Part shown: in pieces, positions 17,655-29,745 of the stretch
How the letters are laid out: each line of letters starts with the position of its first letter
Numbering within the stretch: position 1 is the first letter of the stretch
From: Massilia norwichensis
GTDB taxonomy: Bacteria > Pseudomonadota > Gammaproteobacteria > Burkholderiales > Burkholderiaceae_D
NCBI RefSeq assembly: GCF_024753245.1
Contig: NZ_JANUGX010000003.1
Span: 186,001 to 250,000, forward strand
Reading direction: 5' to 3'
Length of the DNA stretch: 64,000 nucleotides
Program-made: the position numbers and the translations under genes
Notes under the pieces: generated by a model
The model's input: only the letters and a program-made list of their open reading frames with translations
Told to the model about the DNA's origin: nothing
The model's database searches: none

Positions 17655-18059
17655 ATGAAACCCATCCAAAGCCTCCTGATCGGCGCGCTGATGGCCGTCT
17701 CGCTGGCGGCTTGCAGCAAATCCGGCGACAGCGCCAACAGCAGCGATGGCGGCAACGCCTCGTCGGGCGCCGCCGCGACCGGCAGCAGCGGTTCCAGCGG
17801 TTCCAGCGGTGCTACGGGCTCCAGCGGCTCCGGCGGCGCCACCGGTTCGAGCGGCTCCAGCGGCTCCATGGGCTCGAGCGGCGCTGCGGGCGCCAGCGGA
17901 TCGAGCGGCACAAGCGGTTCCAGCGGCTCGAGCGATGCCGCAGGTTCGAGCGGCACCACCGGCACCGGCAGCACCGCCACCCCGAAAGGCACGGCCGGCA
18001 CCAGCGGCTCGAGCGGCGGCGGCGGTCAGAGCGACCGCAAGGGCAGCCCGCCCTACTAA
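17655..18059 (+). CDS. Small low-complexity Gly/Ser/Ala lipoprotein, copy 2 of 3
   Basis: 134 residues. The signal peptide MKPIQSLLIGALMAVSLAAC is nearly the same as that of its neighbour. The mature part is built from GSSGSSG and ATGSSGSGG units with Ala, and closes with a more hydrophilic tail, GGGGQSDRKGSPPY, that carries the only charged residues apart from KSGDS near the Cys. The gene begins 10 bp after the stop of copy 1, so the two are probably co-transcribed. Function unknown. Confidence 0.78.
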   Translation: MKPIQSLLIGALMAVSLAACSKSGDSANSSDGGNASSGAAATGSSGSSGSSGATGSSGSGGATGSSGSSGSMGSSGAAGASGSSGTSGSSGSSDAAGSSGTTGTGSTATPKGTAGTSGSSGGGGQSDRKGSPPY

Positions 18060-18109
18060 GCAACATCCCCCCACTGCTTCACACGAAACAGGACCATAAG
18101 GAGAACAGC

Positions 18110-18442
18110 ATGAAAACCATCCAGACCGTACTCGTCGGCGCCGCACTGGCGTTCAGCCTGGCAGCCTGCAGCTCCACCGGCACCAATTCCGATACCAGCT
18201 CCGGCTCCAGCATGTCCAGCGGCAGCTCGTCCAGCGGCTCGTCGTCCGGTTCTTCCACCGGCACCGACGCGACCGGCATGCCGGTTAGCAGCGGCAACTC
18301 GAACGCGACCGGCACCGGCCAATCGGGCGGCGTGGGCGCGGGCACCGGCACTGGCGGCGGCTCGACCAGCGGCAGCAGCAGCGGCACGGGCACCAGCGGC
18401 CAGGCCGGCGCCGGCAGCGCAGGCAGCACCAACGGCCAGTAA
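18110..18442 (+). CDS. Small low-complexity Ser/Gly/Thr lipoprotein, copy 3 of 3
   Basis: 110 residues. The signal peptide MKTIQTVLVGAALAFSLAAC is again close to copies 1 and 2, and the first mature residues SSTGTNSDT almost repeat those of copy 1 (SSTGTSSDT). The rest is Ser/Gly/Thr with a few Asn, Met and Gln. A strong AAGGAG precedes the ATG at 18110, 50 bp after copy 2. It differs from the other two in having no charged tail. No known function. Confidence 0.78.
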   Translation: MKTIQTVLVGAALAFSLAACSSTGTNSDTSSGSSMSSGSSSSGSSSGSSTGTDATGMPVSSGNSNATGTGQSGGVGAGTGTGGGSTSGSSSGTGTSGQAGAGSAGSTNGQ

Positions 18443-18512
18443 GTCCCCCTCTGCCGCCGCGCTCGACGCATGGCGGCAGCCCGGCTTGTTTCCGTCCCTC
18501 GGGTAAAATGGC

Positions 18513-18530
18513 CCCTCGTATATTCGAGGG
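18513..18530 (+). promoter_or_regulatory. Hairpin that would sequester the HDOD ribosome binding site
   Basis: CCCTCG (18513-18518) pairs perfectly with CGAGGG (18525-18530) around a TATATT loop. The right arm contains the GAGGG that best fits the ribosome binding site, 9 bp before the ATG at 18540. The alternative GGGAG at 18533 is only 2 bp from the ATG. Folding could therefore limit translation. Confidence 0.4.
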
Positions 18531-18539
18531 ACGGGAGCA

Positions 18540-19562
18540 ATGAAAAACTGGATCGCGCGGCTGTTCGGCGGCGGAGAAGCAAGTGCGCCGGCGACGCCCG
18601 CGCCTGTCGATCCGGCACCGCCCGCATCGTCCGGCCCTACCCCAGCGCCCGGCAATACTGCAACGCGCGAACCCGATCCCATCCTCGATTTCTGGCACTG
18701 GCTGACGGCCGGCGCCGCGGCCGCCGCACCCACGCCGCAAGCCGCAACGCACGCCCAACTGGTACTGGCCGAGCTGGACCGGCTGATCGATGCCCCGCTC
18801 GATGCCGCCGGCCTGGTGCCGCGCGTCCCCGAAGTCATCCCCCAACTGCTGCGCAGCCTGCGCGACGAAGGCGCGTCCAGCGCCGACCTGGCACGCCAGG
18901 TGGCGCGCGATCCGGCCCTGGTGGCGGAACTCATCCGTGAAGCCAACACCCCCTACTACCGCGCCGCCGCCCAGGTACGCACCATCGACGCCGCCCTGCT
19001 GGTGCTGGGCCGCAATGGCCTGCGCATGCTGCTGGCGCGCGCCGCCTTCCGGCCGCTGGCCGGCACCCAGGGCGGCCGTCACACGCGCCAGGCCGCGCCG
19101 CGCATCTGGCGCCATACCGAAAAAACCGCGCTGGCGGCCAGCCTGCGTGCCCCCGCCATGGGGGCCGATCCCTTTGAAGCCTACCTCGCCGGCCTGATGG
19201 CCGACCTCGGGCTGATCGTGGCCCTGCGCCTGTTCGACGGCATGCTGGAGACCGACGCCCTGCCCCAGGATCCCGCTTTCGTGTCCGCCCTGCTGGGGCG
19301 CACGCGCGCGCTGGCCGCCCATATCGCCATGCAGTGGGAGCTGCCGCCGCCGATCCCCGCCGCGATCCTGGGTGCGCCCGGCAGCGGGCCGTCCGCCGTC
19401 CAGCCGCTGGCCGCCGCGCTCGGCCAGGCCGAACGCCTGGTCCTGCTGCGTCTGCTGGTCGACAGCGGCGCGCTGGCGCAGGACGATCCGGCCGTGACCG
19501 GCCTTGCGCCTGCCTGCGCACGGGTATTCGAACGCCTCGCCCCGGCTGAGGGCAGCGCTTGA
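18540..19562 (+). CDS. HDOD-domain signalling protein
   Basis: A 340-residue cytoplasmic protein. The first 50 residues are a Pro/Ala-rich linker (PATPAPVDPAPPASS). The HDOD domain follows (about 95-290), seen as VPRVPEVIPQLLRSLRD, then LARQVARDPALVAELIREANTPYY, RTIDAALLVLGRNGLRMLL and a degenerate IWRHTEKTALAASLRA. HDOD proteins are inactive relatives of HD hydrolases that serve as signalling or c-di-GMP-linked scaffolds. No second output domain is present. The stop overlaps the region just before mfd (14 bp to the mfd ATG), so the two are probably co-transcribed. Confidence 0.82.
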   Translation: MKNWIARLFGGGEASAPATPAPVDPAPPASSGPTPAPGNTATREPDPILDFWHWLTAGAAAAAPTPQAATHAQLVLAELDRLIDAPLDAAGLVPRVPEVIPQLLRSLRDEGASSADLARQVARDPALVAELIREANTPYYRAAAQVRTIDAALLVLGRNGLRMLLARAAFRPLAGTQGGRHTRQAAPRIWRHTEKTALAASLRAPAMGADPFEAYLAGLMADLGLIVALRLFDGMLETDALPQDPAFVSALLGRTRALAAHIAMQWELPPPIPAAILGAPGSGPSAVQPLAAALGQAERLVLLRLLVDSGALAQDDPAVTGLAPACARVFERLAPAEGSA

Positions 19563-19576
19563 CATATAATTCCCCT

Positions 19577-22500
19577 ATGCCTTTCGACCTGAAAAAACAC
19601 CTCCCCAAGCCCGGACAACGCTTCGCCCTGCCGCACCTGCACGGCTCGTCCGACGCCTATGCGCTGGCCCTCGCCGCACTCGAGCTGAAGGCGAACAAAC
19701 AGATGCTGACCGTGATCGTGGCGAATGCCAGCGACGGCCAGCGCCTGCTGGACGAAATCCCCTGGTTCGCCGAAGACAAGCTGGCATGCCACCTGCTGCC
19801 GGACTGGGAAACCCTGCCTTACGACGCCTTCTCGCCGCACCAGGACCTGGTGTCGGAACGCCTGGCCACGCTGCACGAGATCCGCAACGGCCAGTGCGAC
19901 GTGCTGGTGGTGCCCGCCACCACCGCGCTGGTGCGCCTGGCGCCGCCGTCCTTCCTGGCCGCCTATACCTTCTTCTTCCGCCAGGGCGAGAAACTGGACG
20001 AGGCGAAGCTGAAGGCGCAGCTGACCCTGGCCGGCTACAGCCACGTGACCCAGGTGATGTCGCCGGGCGAATACTCGGTGCGGGGCGGCCTGATCGACCT
20101 GTTCCCGATGGGCTCCGCGCTGCCCTATCGCCTCGACCTGTTCGGCGACGAGATCGAAACCATCCGCACCTTCGACGCCGACACCCAGCGCTCGCTGTAC
20201 CCGGTCAAGGAAGTGCGCCTGCTGCCGGGCCGCGAATTCCCGATGGACGAAGCGGCCCGCACCGCCTTCCGCGGCCGCTGGCGCGAGCGCTTCGAGGGCG
20301 ACCCGAGCCGCTCTCCGGTCTACAAGGACATCGGCAGCGGCATCGCCTCGGCCGGCATCGAGTACTACCTGCCGCTGTTCTTCGACGAGACGGCCACGCT
20401 GTTCGACTACCTGCCGGAGGAATCGCCGCTGGCCCTGGTCGGCGACATCGAAGCCGCGATCGCGCGCTTCTGGGCCGACACCGAATCGCGCTACAAATTC
20501 CTGAAGGCCGACCGCGAACGCCCGATCCTGGAACCGAAGGAAATCTTCCTCGGCGCCGAGGACTTTTTCGTACGCGCCAAGCCGCACGGGCGCTGGGCGA
20601 TCGGACGCGATGCCGGTGCCGGCGCTTCGGAAGTCTCGGCGCCGATTCCGGACATCGCCGTCAACCGCCGCCTCGACGATCCGCTGACCAACCTGCGCGC
20701 CTTCCTCGCCCATACGGACGCCAAGGTGATGATCTGCGCCGATTCGAACGGCCGCCGCGAGACCCTGCAGCAGTACTTCAACGAATACAAGCTGGACCTG
20801 ACGCCGGTCGAGGGCTATGCGGGCCTGTGCGCCTCGGAAGCGAAGGCGATGCTGGGGGTGGCGCCGCTGCAGGCCGGATTCGAGCTGATGGACGCCAAGT
20901 GCGGCCATCTGGTGTTCATCACCGAGACCGAGCTGTATGCAGGGACCGGCCGCCGCGCCGGCAAGAAGAAGCAGGAAGCCAGCTCGCAGGTCGAGTCGAT
21001 GGTGCGCGACCTGTCGGAGCTGAAGATCGGCGACCCGGTGGTGCACATCAACCACGGCATCGGCCGCTACATGGGCCTGATCAGCATGGACCTGGGCGAA
21101 GGCGACACCGAGTTCCTGCACCTGGAATACGCCAAGGAGACCAAGCTCTACGTGCCGGTGTCGCAGCTGCACGTGATCTCGCGCTACTCCGGCGCCTCGC
21201 CGGAAGACGCGCCGCTGCACACCCTCGGCTCCGGCCAGTGGGACAAGGCCAAGAGAAAAGCCGCCGAGCAGGTGCGCGATACCGCCGCTGAATTACTCAA
21301 TCTTTATGCGCGCCGCGCCGCGCGCCAGGGCCACAGTTTCGAATATTCGAGCATCGACTACGAGAACTTCGCCCAGAGCTTCGGCTTCGACGAGACGCCG
21401 GACCAGGCCGAGGCCATCGCCAACGTGATCAAGGACATGACCTCGGGCCGGCCGATGGACCGTCTGGTGTGCGGCGACGTCGGCTTCGGCAAGACCGAGG
21501 TCGCGCTGCGCGCCGCCTTCATCGCCGTCATGGGCGGCAAGCAGGTGGCGATCCTGGCCCCGACCACGCTGCTGGCCGAGCAGCACGCCCAGACCTTCGC
21601 CAACCGCTTTGCCGACTGGCCGGTCAAGATCGCCGAGCTGTCGCGCTTCCGCACCGGCAAGGAGATCAACAACGCGATCAAGGGCATGGCCGACGGCACC
21701 GTCGACATCGTGATCGGCACCCATAAACTGCTGTCGCCGGACGTGAAGTTCACGCGCTTAGGACTCGTCATCATCGACGAGGAGCACCGCTTCGGCGTGC
21801 GCCAGAAGGAGGCGCTGAAGGCGCTGCGCGCCGAGGTCGACGTGCTCACGCTCACCGCGACGCCGATCCCGCGTACCCTGGGCATGGCGCTGGAAGGCCT
21901 GCGCGACTTTTCGGTCATCGCCACCGCGCCGCAAAAGCGCCTGGCGATCAAGACTTTTGTCCGCAGCGAGGACGGTTCCGTCATCCGCGAAGCCGTGCTG
22001 CGCGAACTCAAGCGCGGCGGCCAGGTCTACTTCCTGCACAACGAGGTCGAGACCATCGAGAACCGCCATTCGATGCTGCGCGAACTGCTGCCCGAGGCGC
22101 GCATCGGCGTGGCGCACGGCCAGATGCACGAGCGCGACCTGGAAAAGGTGATGCGCGACTTCGTGGCCCAGCGCTTCAACATCCTGCTGTGCACGACCAT
22201 CATCGAGACCGGCATCGACGTGCCGACCGCGAACACCATCATCATGCACCGCGCCGATAAATTCGGCCTGGCCCAGCTACACCAGCTGCGCGGCCGCGTC
22301 GGCCGTTCGCACCACCAGGCCTATGCCTACCTGCTGGTGAACGACGCGCTGAACATGACCAAGCAGGCGCAGCGCCGCCTCGACGCGATCCAGGCGATGG
22401 AAGAACTGGGCAGCGGCTTCTACCTGGCGATGCACGACCTCGAGATCCGCGGCGCCGGCGAGGTGCTGGGCGAGAACCAGTCCGGCGAGATGCTGGAGGT

Positions 22501-23023
22501 CGGGTTCCAGCTGTATTCGGATATGCTGAACGAGGCCGTGAAGGCGCTGAAGGCCGGCCGCGAGCCGGACCTGGCGGCCCCGCTGTCCTCCACCACCGAG
22601 ATCAACCTGCACGTGCCGGCCCTGCTGCCGTCCGACTTCTGCGGCGACGTCCACGAGCGCCTGTCGATCTACAAGCGCCTGGCCAATTGCGAGACCCAGG
22701 ACCGCATCGACGACATGCAGGAAGAGCTGATCGACCGCTTCGGCAAACTGCCGGACGCGGTCAAGGCGTTGATCGAAACCCATCGCCTGCGCATCTCGGC
22801 CAAGCAGGTCGGCATCGTCAAGATCGACGCCCATGCGGAAGCCGCCAACCTGCAGTTCATGGAAAAGCCGCCGATCGATCCGATCAGGATCATCACGCTG
22901 ATCCAGAAGAACCGCCAGATCAAACTGGCCGGCCAGGACAAGCTGCGCATCACGGCCGCGATGCCGGATCTGCAGGCGCGCGTGAACCAGGTCAAGCAAA
23001 CCATCCGACAATTATTAGCCTGA
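19577..23023 (+). CDS. mfd: Transcription-repair coupling factor Mfd
   Basis: About 1148 residues, the normal Mfd length. Mfd removes RNA polymerase stalled at lesions and recruits UvrA. The UvrB-like N-terminal module is followed by the RNA polymerase-interacting domain (IGDPVVHINHGIGRYMG). The RecG-like motor has Walker A GDVGFGKT (633-640) and DEEH (734-737). The C-terminal TRCF domain includes RGRVGRS and GAGEVLGENQSGEM. I chose the ATG at 19577, not the upstream TTG at 19559. No ribosome binding site is visible, and TATAAT ends 6 bp before the ATG, so the mRNA may be leaderless. It is followed by serB 7 bp later. Confidence 0.97.
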   Translation: MPFDLKKHLPKPGQRFALPHLHGSSDAYALALAALELKANKQMLTVIVANASDGQRLLDEIPWFAEDKLACHLLPDWETLPYDAFSPHQDLVSERLATLHEIRNGQCDVLVVPATTALVRLAPPSFLAAYTFFFRQGEKLDEAKLKAQLTLAGYSHVTQVMSPGEYSVRGGLIDLFPMGSALPYRLDLFGDEIETIRTFDADTQRSLYPVKEVRLLPGREFPMDEAARTAFRGRWRERFEGDPSRSPVYKDIGSGIASAGIEYYLPLFFDETATLFDYLPEESPLALVGDIEAAIARFWADTESRYKFLKADRERPILEPKEIFLGAEDFFVRAKPHGRWAIGRDAGAGASEVSAPIPDIAVNRRLDDPLTNLRAFLAHTDAKVMICADSNGRRETLQQYFNEYKLDLTPVEGYAGLCASEAKAMLGVAPLQAGFELMDAKCGHLVFITETELYAGTGRRAGKKKQEASSQVESMVRDLSELKIGDPVVHINHGIGRYMGLISMDLGEGDTEFLHLEYAKETKLYVPVSQLHVISRYSGASPEDAPLHTLGSGQWDKAKRKAAEQVRDTAAELLNLYARRAARQGHSFEYSSIDYENFAQSFGFDETPDQAEAIANVIKDMTSGRPMDRLVCGDVGFGKTEVALRAAFIAVMGGKQVAILAPTTLLAEQHAQTFANRFADWPVKIAELSRFRTGKEINNAIKGMADGTVDIVIGTHKLLSPDVKFTRLGLVIIDEEHRFGVRQKEALKALRAEVDVLTLTATPIPRTLGMALEGLRDFSVIATAPQKRLAIKTFVRSEDGSVIREAVLRELKRGGQVYFLHNEVETIENRHSMLRELLPEARIGVAHGQMHERDLEKVMRDFVAQRFNILLCTTIIETGIDVPTANTIIMHRADKFGLAQLHQLRGRVGRSHHQAYAYLLVNDALNMTKQAQRRLDAIQAMEELGSGFYLAMHDLEIRGAGEVLGENQSGEMLEVGFQLYSDMLNEAVKALKAGREPDLAAPLSSTTEINLHVPALLPSDFCGDVHERLSIYKRLANCETQDRIDDMQEELIDRFGKLPDAVKALIETHRLRISAKQVGIVKIDAHAEAANLQFMEKPPIDPIRIITLIQKNRQIKLAGQDKLRITAAMPDLQARVNQVKQTIRQLLA

Positions 23024-23030
23024 GCCCCAC

Positions 23031-23879
23031 ATGTCCAAGAAACTGATTCTGCAAGGTCCGCAGGCCGGCCAGCAAGCGCTCGCGCAGGTCGCCGCGCTGG
23101 CCTCCCCGCGCAGCGCCACGGCCATCCACGAGCACGCGCTGCGCTGCGACGGCTTCGACTTCACGCCCGCGCTGAAGGCCGACATCGAGGCGGCGGCCGA
23201 ACGCGCCGGCATCGACGCCACCTTCATCGATGCCGGACGCACCCTCGCCGACTTCAAGCTGGTGGCGATGGACATGGACTCGACCCTGATCACGATCGAG
23301 TGCATCGACGAGATCGCCGACATGCAGGGCCTGAAGCCGCAGGTCGCGGCCATCACCGAAGCGGCGATGCGCGGCGAGCTCGATTTCGCCGAAAGCCTGA
23401 CCCGCCGCGTGGCCCTGCTGGAAGGCTTGGCGGTGGCAGCGCTGGGACGCGTGTACGAGGAGCGCCTGCGCATCTCGCCGGGCGGCGAAGCCATGCTGCA
23501 GGCCGTGCAGGCGGCCGGCCTGAAGACCCTGCTGGTGTCGGGCGGCTTCACTTTCTTTACCGAGCGCCTGCAGGCCCGTCTCGGGCTCGACTACGTGCAC
23601 GCCAACCTGCTGGAAGAGCGGGATGGCAAGCTGACCGGGCGCGTGGTCGGCGGCATCGTCGACGCCGAGGAAAAGATGCGCACCGTGCAGCGCGTCTGCG
23701 CCGGGCTCGGCGTCGATTCGCGCCAGGCCATCGTGATGGGCGACGGCGCCAACGACCTCAAGATGATGGGCATTGCCGGCCTGTCGGTGGCTTTCCGCGC
23801 CAAGCCGGTGGTGCGCGCGCAGGCTGACGTCGCCTTGAATTTCACCGGGCTGGATGGCTTGCTGGCCGTCCTCGCCTGA
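23031..23879 (+). CDS. serB: Phosphoserine phosphatase SerB
   Basis: A 282-residue HAD-superfamily phosphatase that makes L-serine from phosphoserine, the last step of serine synthesis. The catalytic motif is D81-M-D83-STLI, with the nucleophile Asp and the acid/base Asp. The other HAD motifs are LLVSGGFTFF (motif II Ser) and GDGANDLKMM (motif IV). The N-terminal 75 residues form a divergent ACT-like domain. The gene follows mfd by 7 bp, so the two genes are probably one transcript. The stop at 23879 is followed by a 94-bp gap before the GDSL hydrolase. Confidence 0.95.
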   Translation: MSKKLILQGPQAGQQALAQVAALASPRSATAIHEHALRCDGFDFTPALKADIEAAAERAGIDATFIDAGRTLADFKLVAMDMDSTLITIECIDEIADMQGLKPQVAAITEAAMRGELDFAESLTRRVALLEGLAVAALGRVYEERLRISPGGEAMLQAVQAAGLKTLLVSGGFTFFTERLQARLGLDYVHANLLEERDGKLTGRVVGGIVDAEEKMRTVQRVCAGLGVDSRQAIVMGDGANDLKMMGIAGLSVAFRAKPVVRAQADVALNFTGLDGLLAVLA

Positions 23880-23973
23880 GTTGCTTGATGCGGCTCATTG
23901 CTGACATTCGTCGGGCAATGAGCCGATAAGGCGTCGTCACGGTCTAACGCTCGTCCATAACAAGGAGATGAGC

Positions 23974-25244
23974 ATGATTCCGACTGACGACAACGCGCCA
24001 CCCTCCCAGCCGCGCCGCGGCTTCCTGCGCACCGGGCCGCTGCTGGCTGCCGCGCTGACCCTCCCCGCCGCGCTGCCGGCCCAGGCCGCCGACCGCTGGA
24101 CCGCCACCTGGGGCGCGGCCCCGGCCGGCCCGCCGCCCACGGCGTCGACGCTGGGCCTGTCCGGCCAGACCCTGCGCCTGATCGTGCATGCGAGCGTCGC
24201 CGGCAGCCGGGTGCGCATCCGCATCTCGAACGAAATGGGCAGCGTGCCGCTGAACATCGGCGTCGCGCGCATCGCCCTGCGCAGCAGCGGCGCCGTCACG
24301 GTGGCCGGCACCGACCGCCAGCTGCTGTTCGGCGGGCGCAGCGCCGTCACGATTCCGGCCGGGGGCGCCGTGCTGTCGGACGGGGCGGACTTCAACGTCC
24401 CGCCCTTTGCCGACCTCGCCGTCAGCCTCTACCTGCCGGGAACGGTGCGTCTCACCACCCTGCACAATGCGGCCCTGCAGACCAGCTATGTGTCGAGCGC
24501 CGGCGACCGGACCGCGCTGCAAAGCCTGCCAATCCAGCGCAGCATCGCTTCCTGGCCCTTCCTCACCGAGGTCGACGTCAGCGGACCCTATTCCGGCCTG
24601 TCCGCAACGAACGCGGTGGTCGCGCTGGGCGACTCGCTCACCGATGGCCAGGCCAGCAGCGCCAACGCCAACCGCCGCTGGCCCGACATGCTGGCGCGGC
24701 GCCTGCAGCTGGAGCTGGGCGTGGCCGGCAGCATCGGCGTGGCCAACCGCGGCATCAGCGCCAACTCGCTGCTGAAGGACTACCCGGATGCGATGCTGGC
24801 CGGCCAGCGCGCGCTGCTGCGCTTCGAGCGCGACGTGGCTGCCACGAGCGGGGTGCGCTGGATGGTGGTGCTGATCGGGATTAACGACATCGTTTACAGC
24901 TCAGGATCGAACCCGATCCCGGTCGACAGCCTGGTGAACGGCCACCAGCAGCTGATTGCCAAGGCCCGCGCACGCGGCATCCGGCCGATCGGCGCGACCC
25001 TTCCGCCTTTCGAAGGCCACACGTACTACACGGCGGCGCGCGAGAACGTGCGCAAACGCTTCAATGAATGGATGCGCGGCAGCGGCGCCTATGACGCGGT
25101 GGTCGACTTCGACCTGGCCCTGCGCGACCCGGCCCGGCCGACGCGCCTGAGAGCGGCCTACGACAGCGGCGACCACCTGCATCCGAACGATGCCGGCTAC
25201 GCGGCGATGGCGCAGGCGGTGCCGCTGAACCTGTTCGCCGCAGG

Positions 25245-25248
<4 letters not shown>
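23974..25248 (+). CDS. SGNH/GDSL-family secreted hydrolase with Tat-type signal
   Basis: A 424-residue exported hydrolase. The signal peptide contains RRGFLR before a hydrophobic run and AQA, which resembles a twin-arginine signal. An N-terminal beta domain (about 40-200) precedes the SGNH hydrolase domain: GDSLTDG with Ser221 in block I, GIND with Asn304 in block III, and D400-H-L-H403 in block V. These give the Ser-Asp-His triad and the oxyanion residues. Likely substrates are esters, such as acetylated sugars or lipids. AAGGAG (23962-23967) is well spaced to the ATG at 23974. The stop shares the CTAG palindrome with the opposing hybrid kinase. Confidence 0.88.
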
Positions 25249-28040
<2,792 letters not shown>

Positions 28041-28055
28041 CCGGCCATTCTACTC

Positions 28056-28523
28056 TCATGGATTCACCGAAGGCGAGCGCTTCAGGCAGCGCAACGCGAA
28101 AGTCGAGCGGGTATGGCGCACGCCGGGCAGCTTGTACAGCTTCTGGCGCAGGAAGTTTTCGTAGCCTTCGGTGCCGGCCACCGCCACCTTGATCAGGTAA
28201 TCGTATTCGCCGGACAGCAGATAGGCTTCGGTCACTTCCGGCAGCCCTGCCAGCGCGTCCGAGAAGGCCTTGAAGATCTCGTCGTCGTGGCGGTCCACCG
28301 TGACCTCGATGATCACGGTGTCCGGCACGCCCATGCGGCGCTGGTCGAACACCGCGGCGTAGCCGGTGATGTAGCCGGCTTCTTCGAGCGCCTTGACGCG
28401 GTGCCAGCACGGCGTGGGCGAGAGGTTCACGGTATCGGCCAGTTTCTGGTTGCTGATGCGGCCGTCGCGGCTGAGGGTACGCAGGATGTGGCGGTCGATC
28501 TCGTCGAGCTGGCCGTCCTTCAT
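28056..28523 (-). CDS. Lrp/AsnC-family transcriptional regulator
   Basis: A 155-residue Lrp/AsnC regulator with the usual layout. An N-terminal winged helix (IDRHILRTLSRDGRISNQKLADT, then NLSPTPCWHRVKALEEAGYI) is followed by a RAM ligand-binding domain (VTEAYLLSGEYDYLIKVAV). Members of this branch sense amino acids, for example branched-chain or aromatic ones. The ATG at 28523 gives the expected length; the frame is open to 28610. It is divergent from an EamA exporter at 28692, which is the likely target and would fit an amino acid export role. The stop is 16 bp upstream of the hybrid kinase. Confidence 0.92.
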   Translation of the reverse strand: MKDGQLDEIDRHILRTLSRDGRISNQKLADTVNLSPTPCWHRVKALEEAGYITGYAAVFDQRRMGVPDTVIIEVTVDRHDDEIFKAFSDALAGLPEVTEAYLLSGEYDYLIKVAVAGTEGYENFLRQKLYKLPGVRHTRSTFALRCLKRSPSVNP

Positions 28524-28691
28524 GGTAGGGCTTCCTTGTCTATACAGGTGAAGTGAAAGATAGTTCTTTCGCATTTTAGCCGATACGAGGAAGAATCTTC
28601 CATACACCATGCATAAGCCGGGCTGAACAGAAGCACATTTTTTGTGCGCTGCAGTATGATTCCCGTGCGTTTCATAGAAGGAGATTTTTTA

Positions 28692-29630
28692 GTGTCGGAA
28701 GCAGTATCCCGCGGCGGACTTGGGGTCCAGAACGCCGCCCTCAGTGCCGAATTGCCGCTCATGCTGATCACGCCCGCCCTGTTCGCTGCGAACCTGGTGG
28801 TGGCGCGCTGGGCGCAAGGCGCCGAGATTCCTCCCGTGTTCCTGGCCTTCGGCCGCTGGGCCCTGGCCTTCCTGATCCTGCTGCCGTCCGTCAGCCCGCG
28901 CATGTGGGCGCTGCGCGGTACCCTGCGCGCCAACTGGCCGCGCCTGCTGCTGCTGTCGACGCTGGGCATGGCGCTGGCTGTTGCACCGCAATACATCGGC
29001 GCGCGCCATACCGGCGCCGCCAACGTCGCCATCATCCTTGCCGCCAGCCCGGCACTGGTGACCCTGATCGAACGCCTGGTCTGGAAGGCGCCGCTGGGCC
29101 GCCGCCAGGGCTGGGGCCTGCTGGTTGCGATCGCCGGCGTGCTGGTGGTGCTGTCGAAGGGCGACCTGGCCGCGCTTGGTCAGCTGGAATTCGGCAGCGG
29201 CGACCTGTGGGTGGTGCTGGCCGCCATCGGCTGGTCGCTGTACACGGTGTTCAACAAGCGCCTCGCGCTGCCGCCGCTGCCCGGCACGGTCAAGCTGGCG
29301 GCCCTGATCGGCGGCGGCGCACTGGTGCTGGCACCGTTCGCGGCCTTCGAAGCGATCCAGGGCGATGTCCCTTCGTTCGGCGACAGCCGCCTGTACGTGG
29401 CGCTGGCCTTCCTGGCCATCGTCCCCAGCCTGGGCGCCTACTTCTGCTTCGACCGCCTGGTGACGGTGGCCGGTCCGGCGCGCGCCAGCATGTCGGTCTA
29501 CCTGATTCCGCTGTTCGCGACGCTGGCAGCCTGGCCGCTGCTGGGCGAGGCGCCGCACCTGTACCACGCGACCGGTTTCGGCATGATCCTGGTGGCGGTG
29601 GCGCTGTCCAGCCGGCGCCGGCGCGCCTGA
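28692..29630 (+). CDS. EamA/DMT-family exporter
   Basis: A 312-residue inner-membrane protein with ten hydrophobic helices in two EamA repeats, each with the motif of the drug/metabolite transporter superfamily. The start is a GTG at 28692; AAGGAG lies 8 bp before it. An in-frame ATG at 28656 has no such site and would add 12 residues. Family members export amino acids, threonine or homoserine, or other metabolites. Divergence from an Lrp-type regulator (28523) suggests amino acid control. The substrate is not visible. Confidence 0.85.
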   Translation: MSEAVSRGGLGVQNAALSAELPLMLITPALFAANLVVARWAQGAEIPPVFLAFGRWALAFLILLPSVSPRMWALRGTLRANWPRLLLLSTLGMALAVAPQYIGARHTGAANVAIILAASPALVTLIERLVWKAPLGRRQGWGLLVAIAGVLVVLSKGDLAALGQLEFGSGDLWVVLAAIGWSLYTVFNKRLALPPLPGTVKLAALIGGGALVLAPFAAFEAIQGDVPSFGDSRLYVALAFLAIVPSLGAYFCFDRLVTVAGPARASMSVYLIPLFATLAAWPLLGEAPHLYHATGFGMILVAVALSSRRRRA

Positions 29631-29745
29631 GCTTTTCGGCGCCGTATGCATCGACGTTTCCGTTAAGTGCGCACCTGTAACAGCCTGTAAATCCGGAAGC
29701 GTTCGTCTGCGAAATCGCTATAGTAGACAGGTGAGGAGAACCGCC

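Noticed and set aside
17259..18442. Possible CRISPR array
   Set aside because: The periodic sequence is coding low complexity behind lipoprotein signal peptides; units are 6-15 bp with no spacer structure.
19559..19570. TTGACATATAAT read as a full promoter before mfd
   Set aside because: The -35 and -10 sequences are directly adjacent, with no 17-bp spacer. Only the TATAAT half is plausible.
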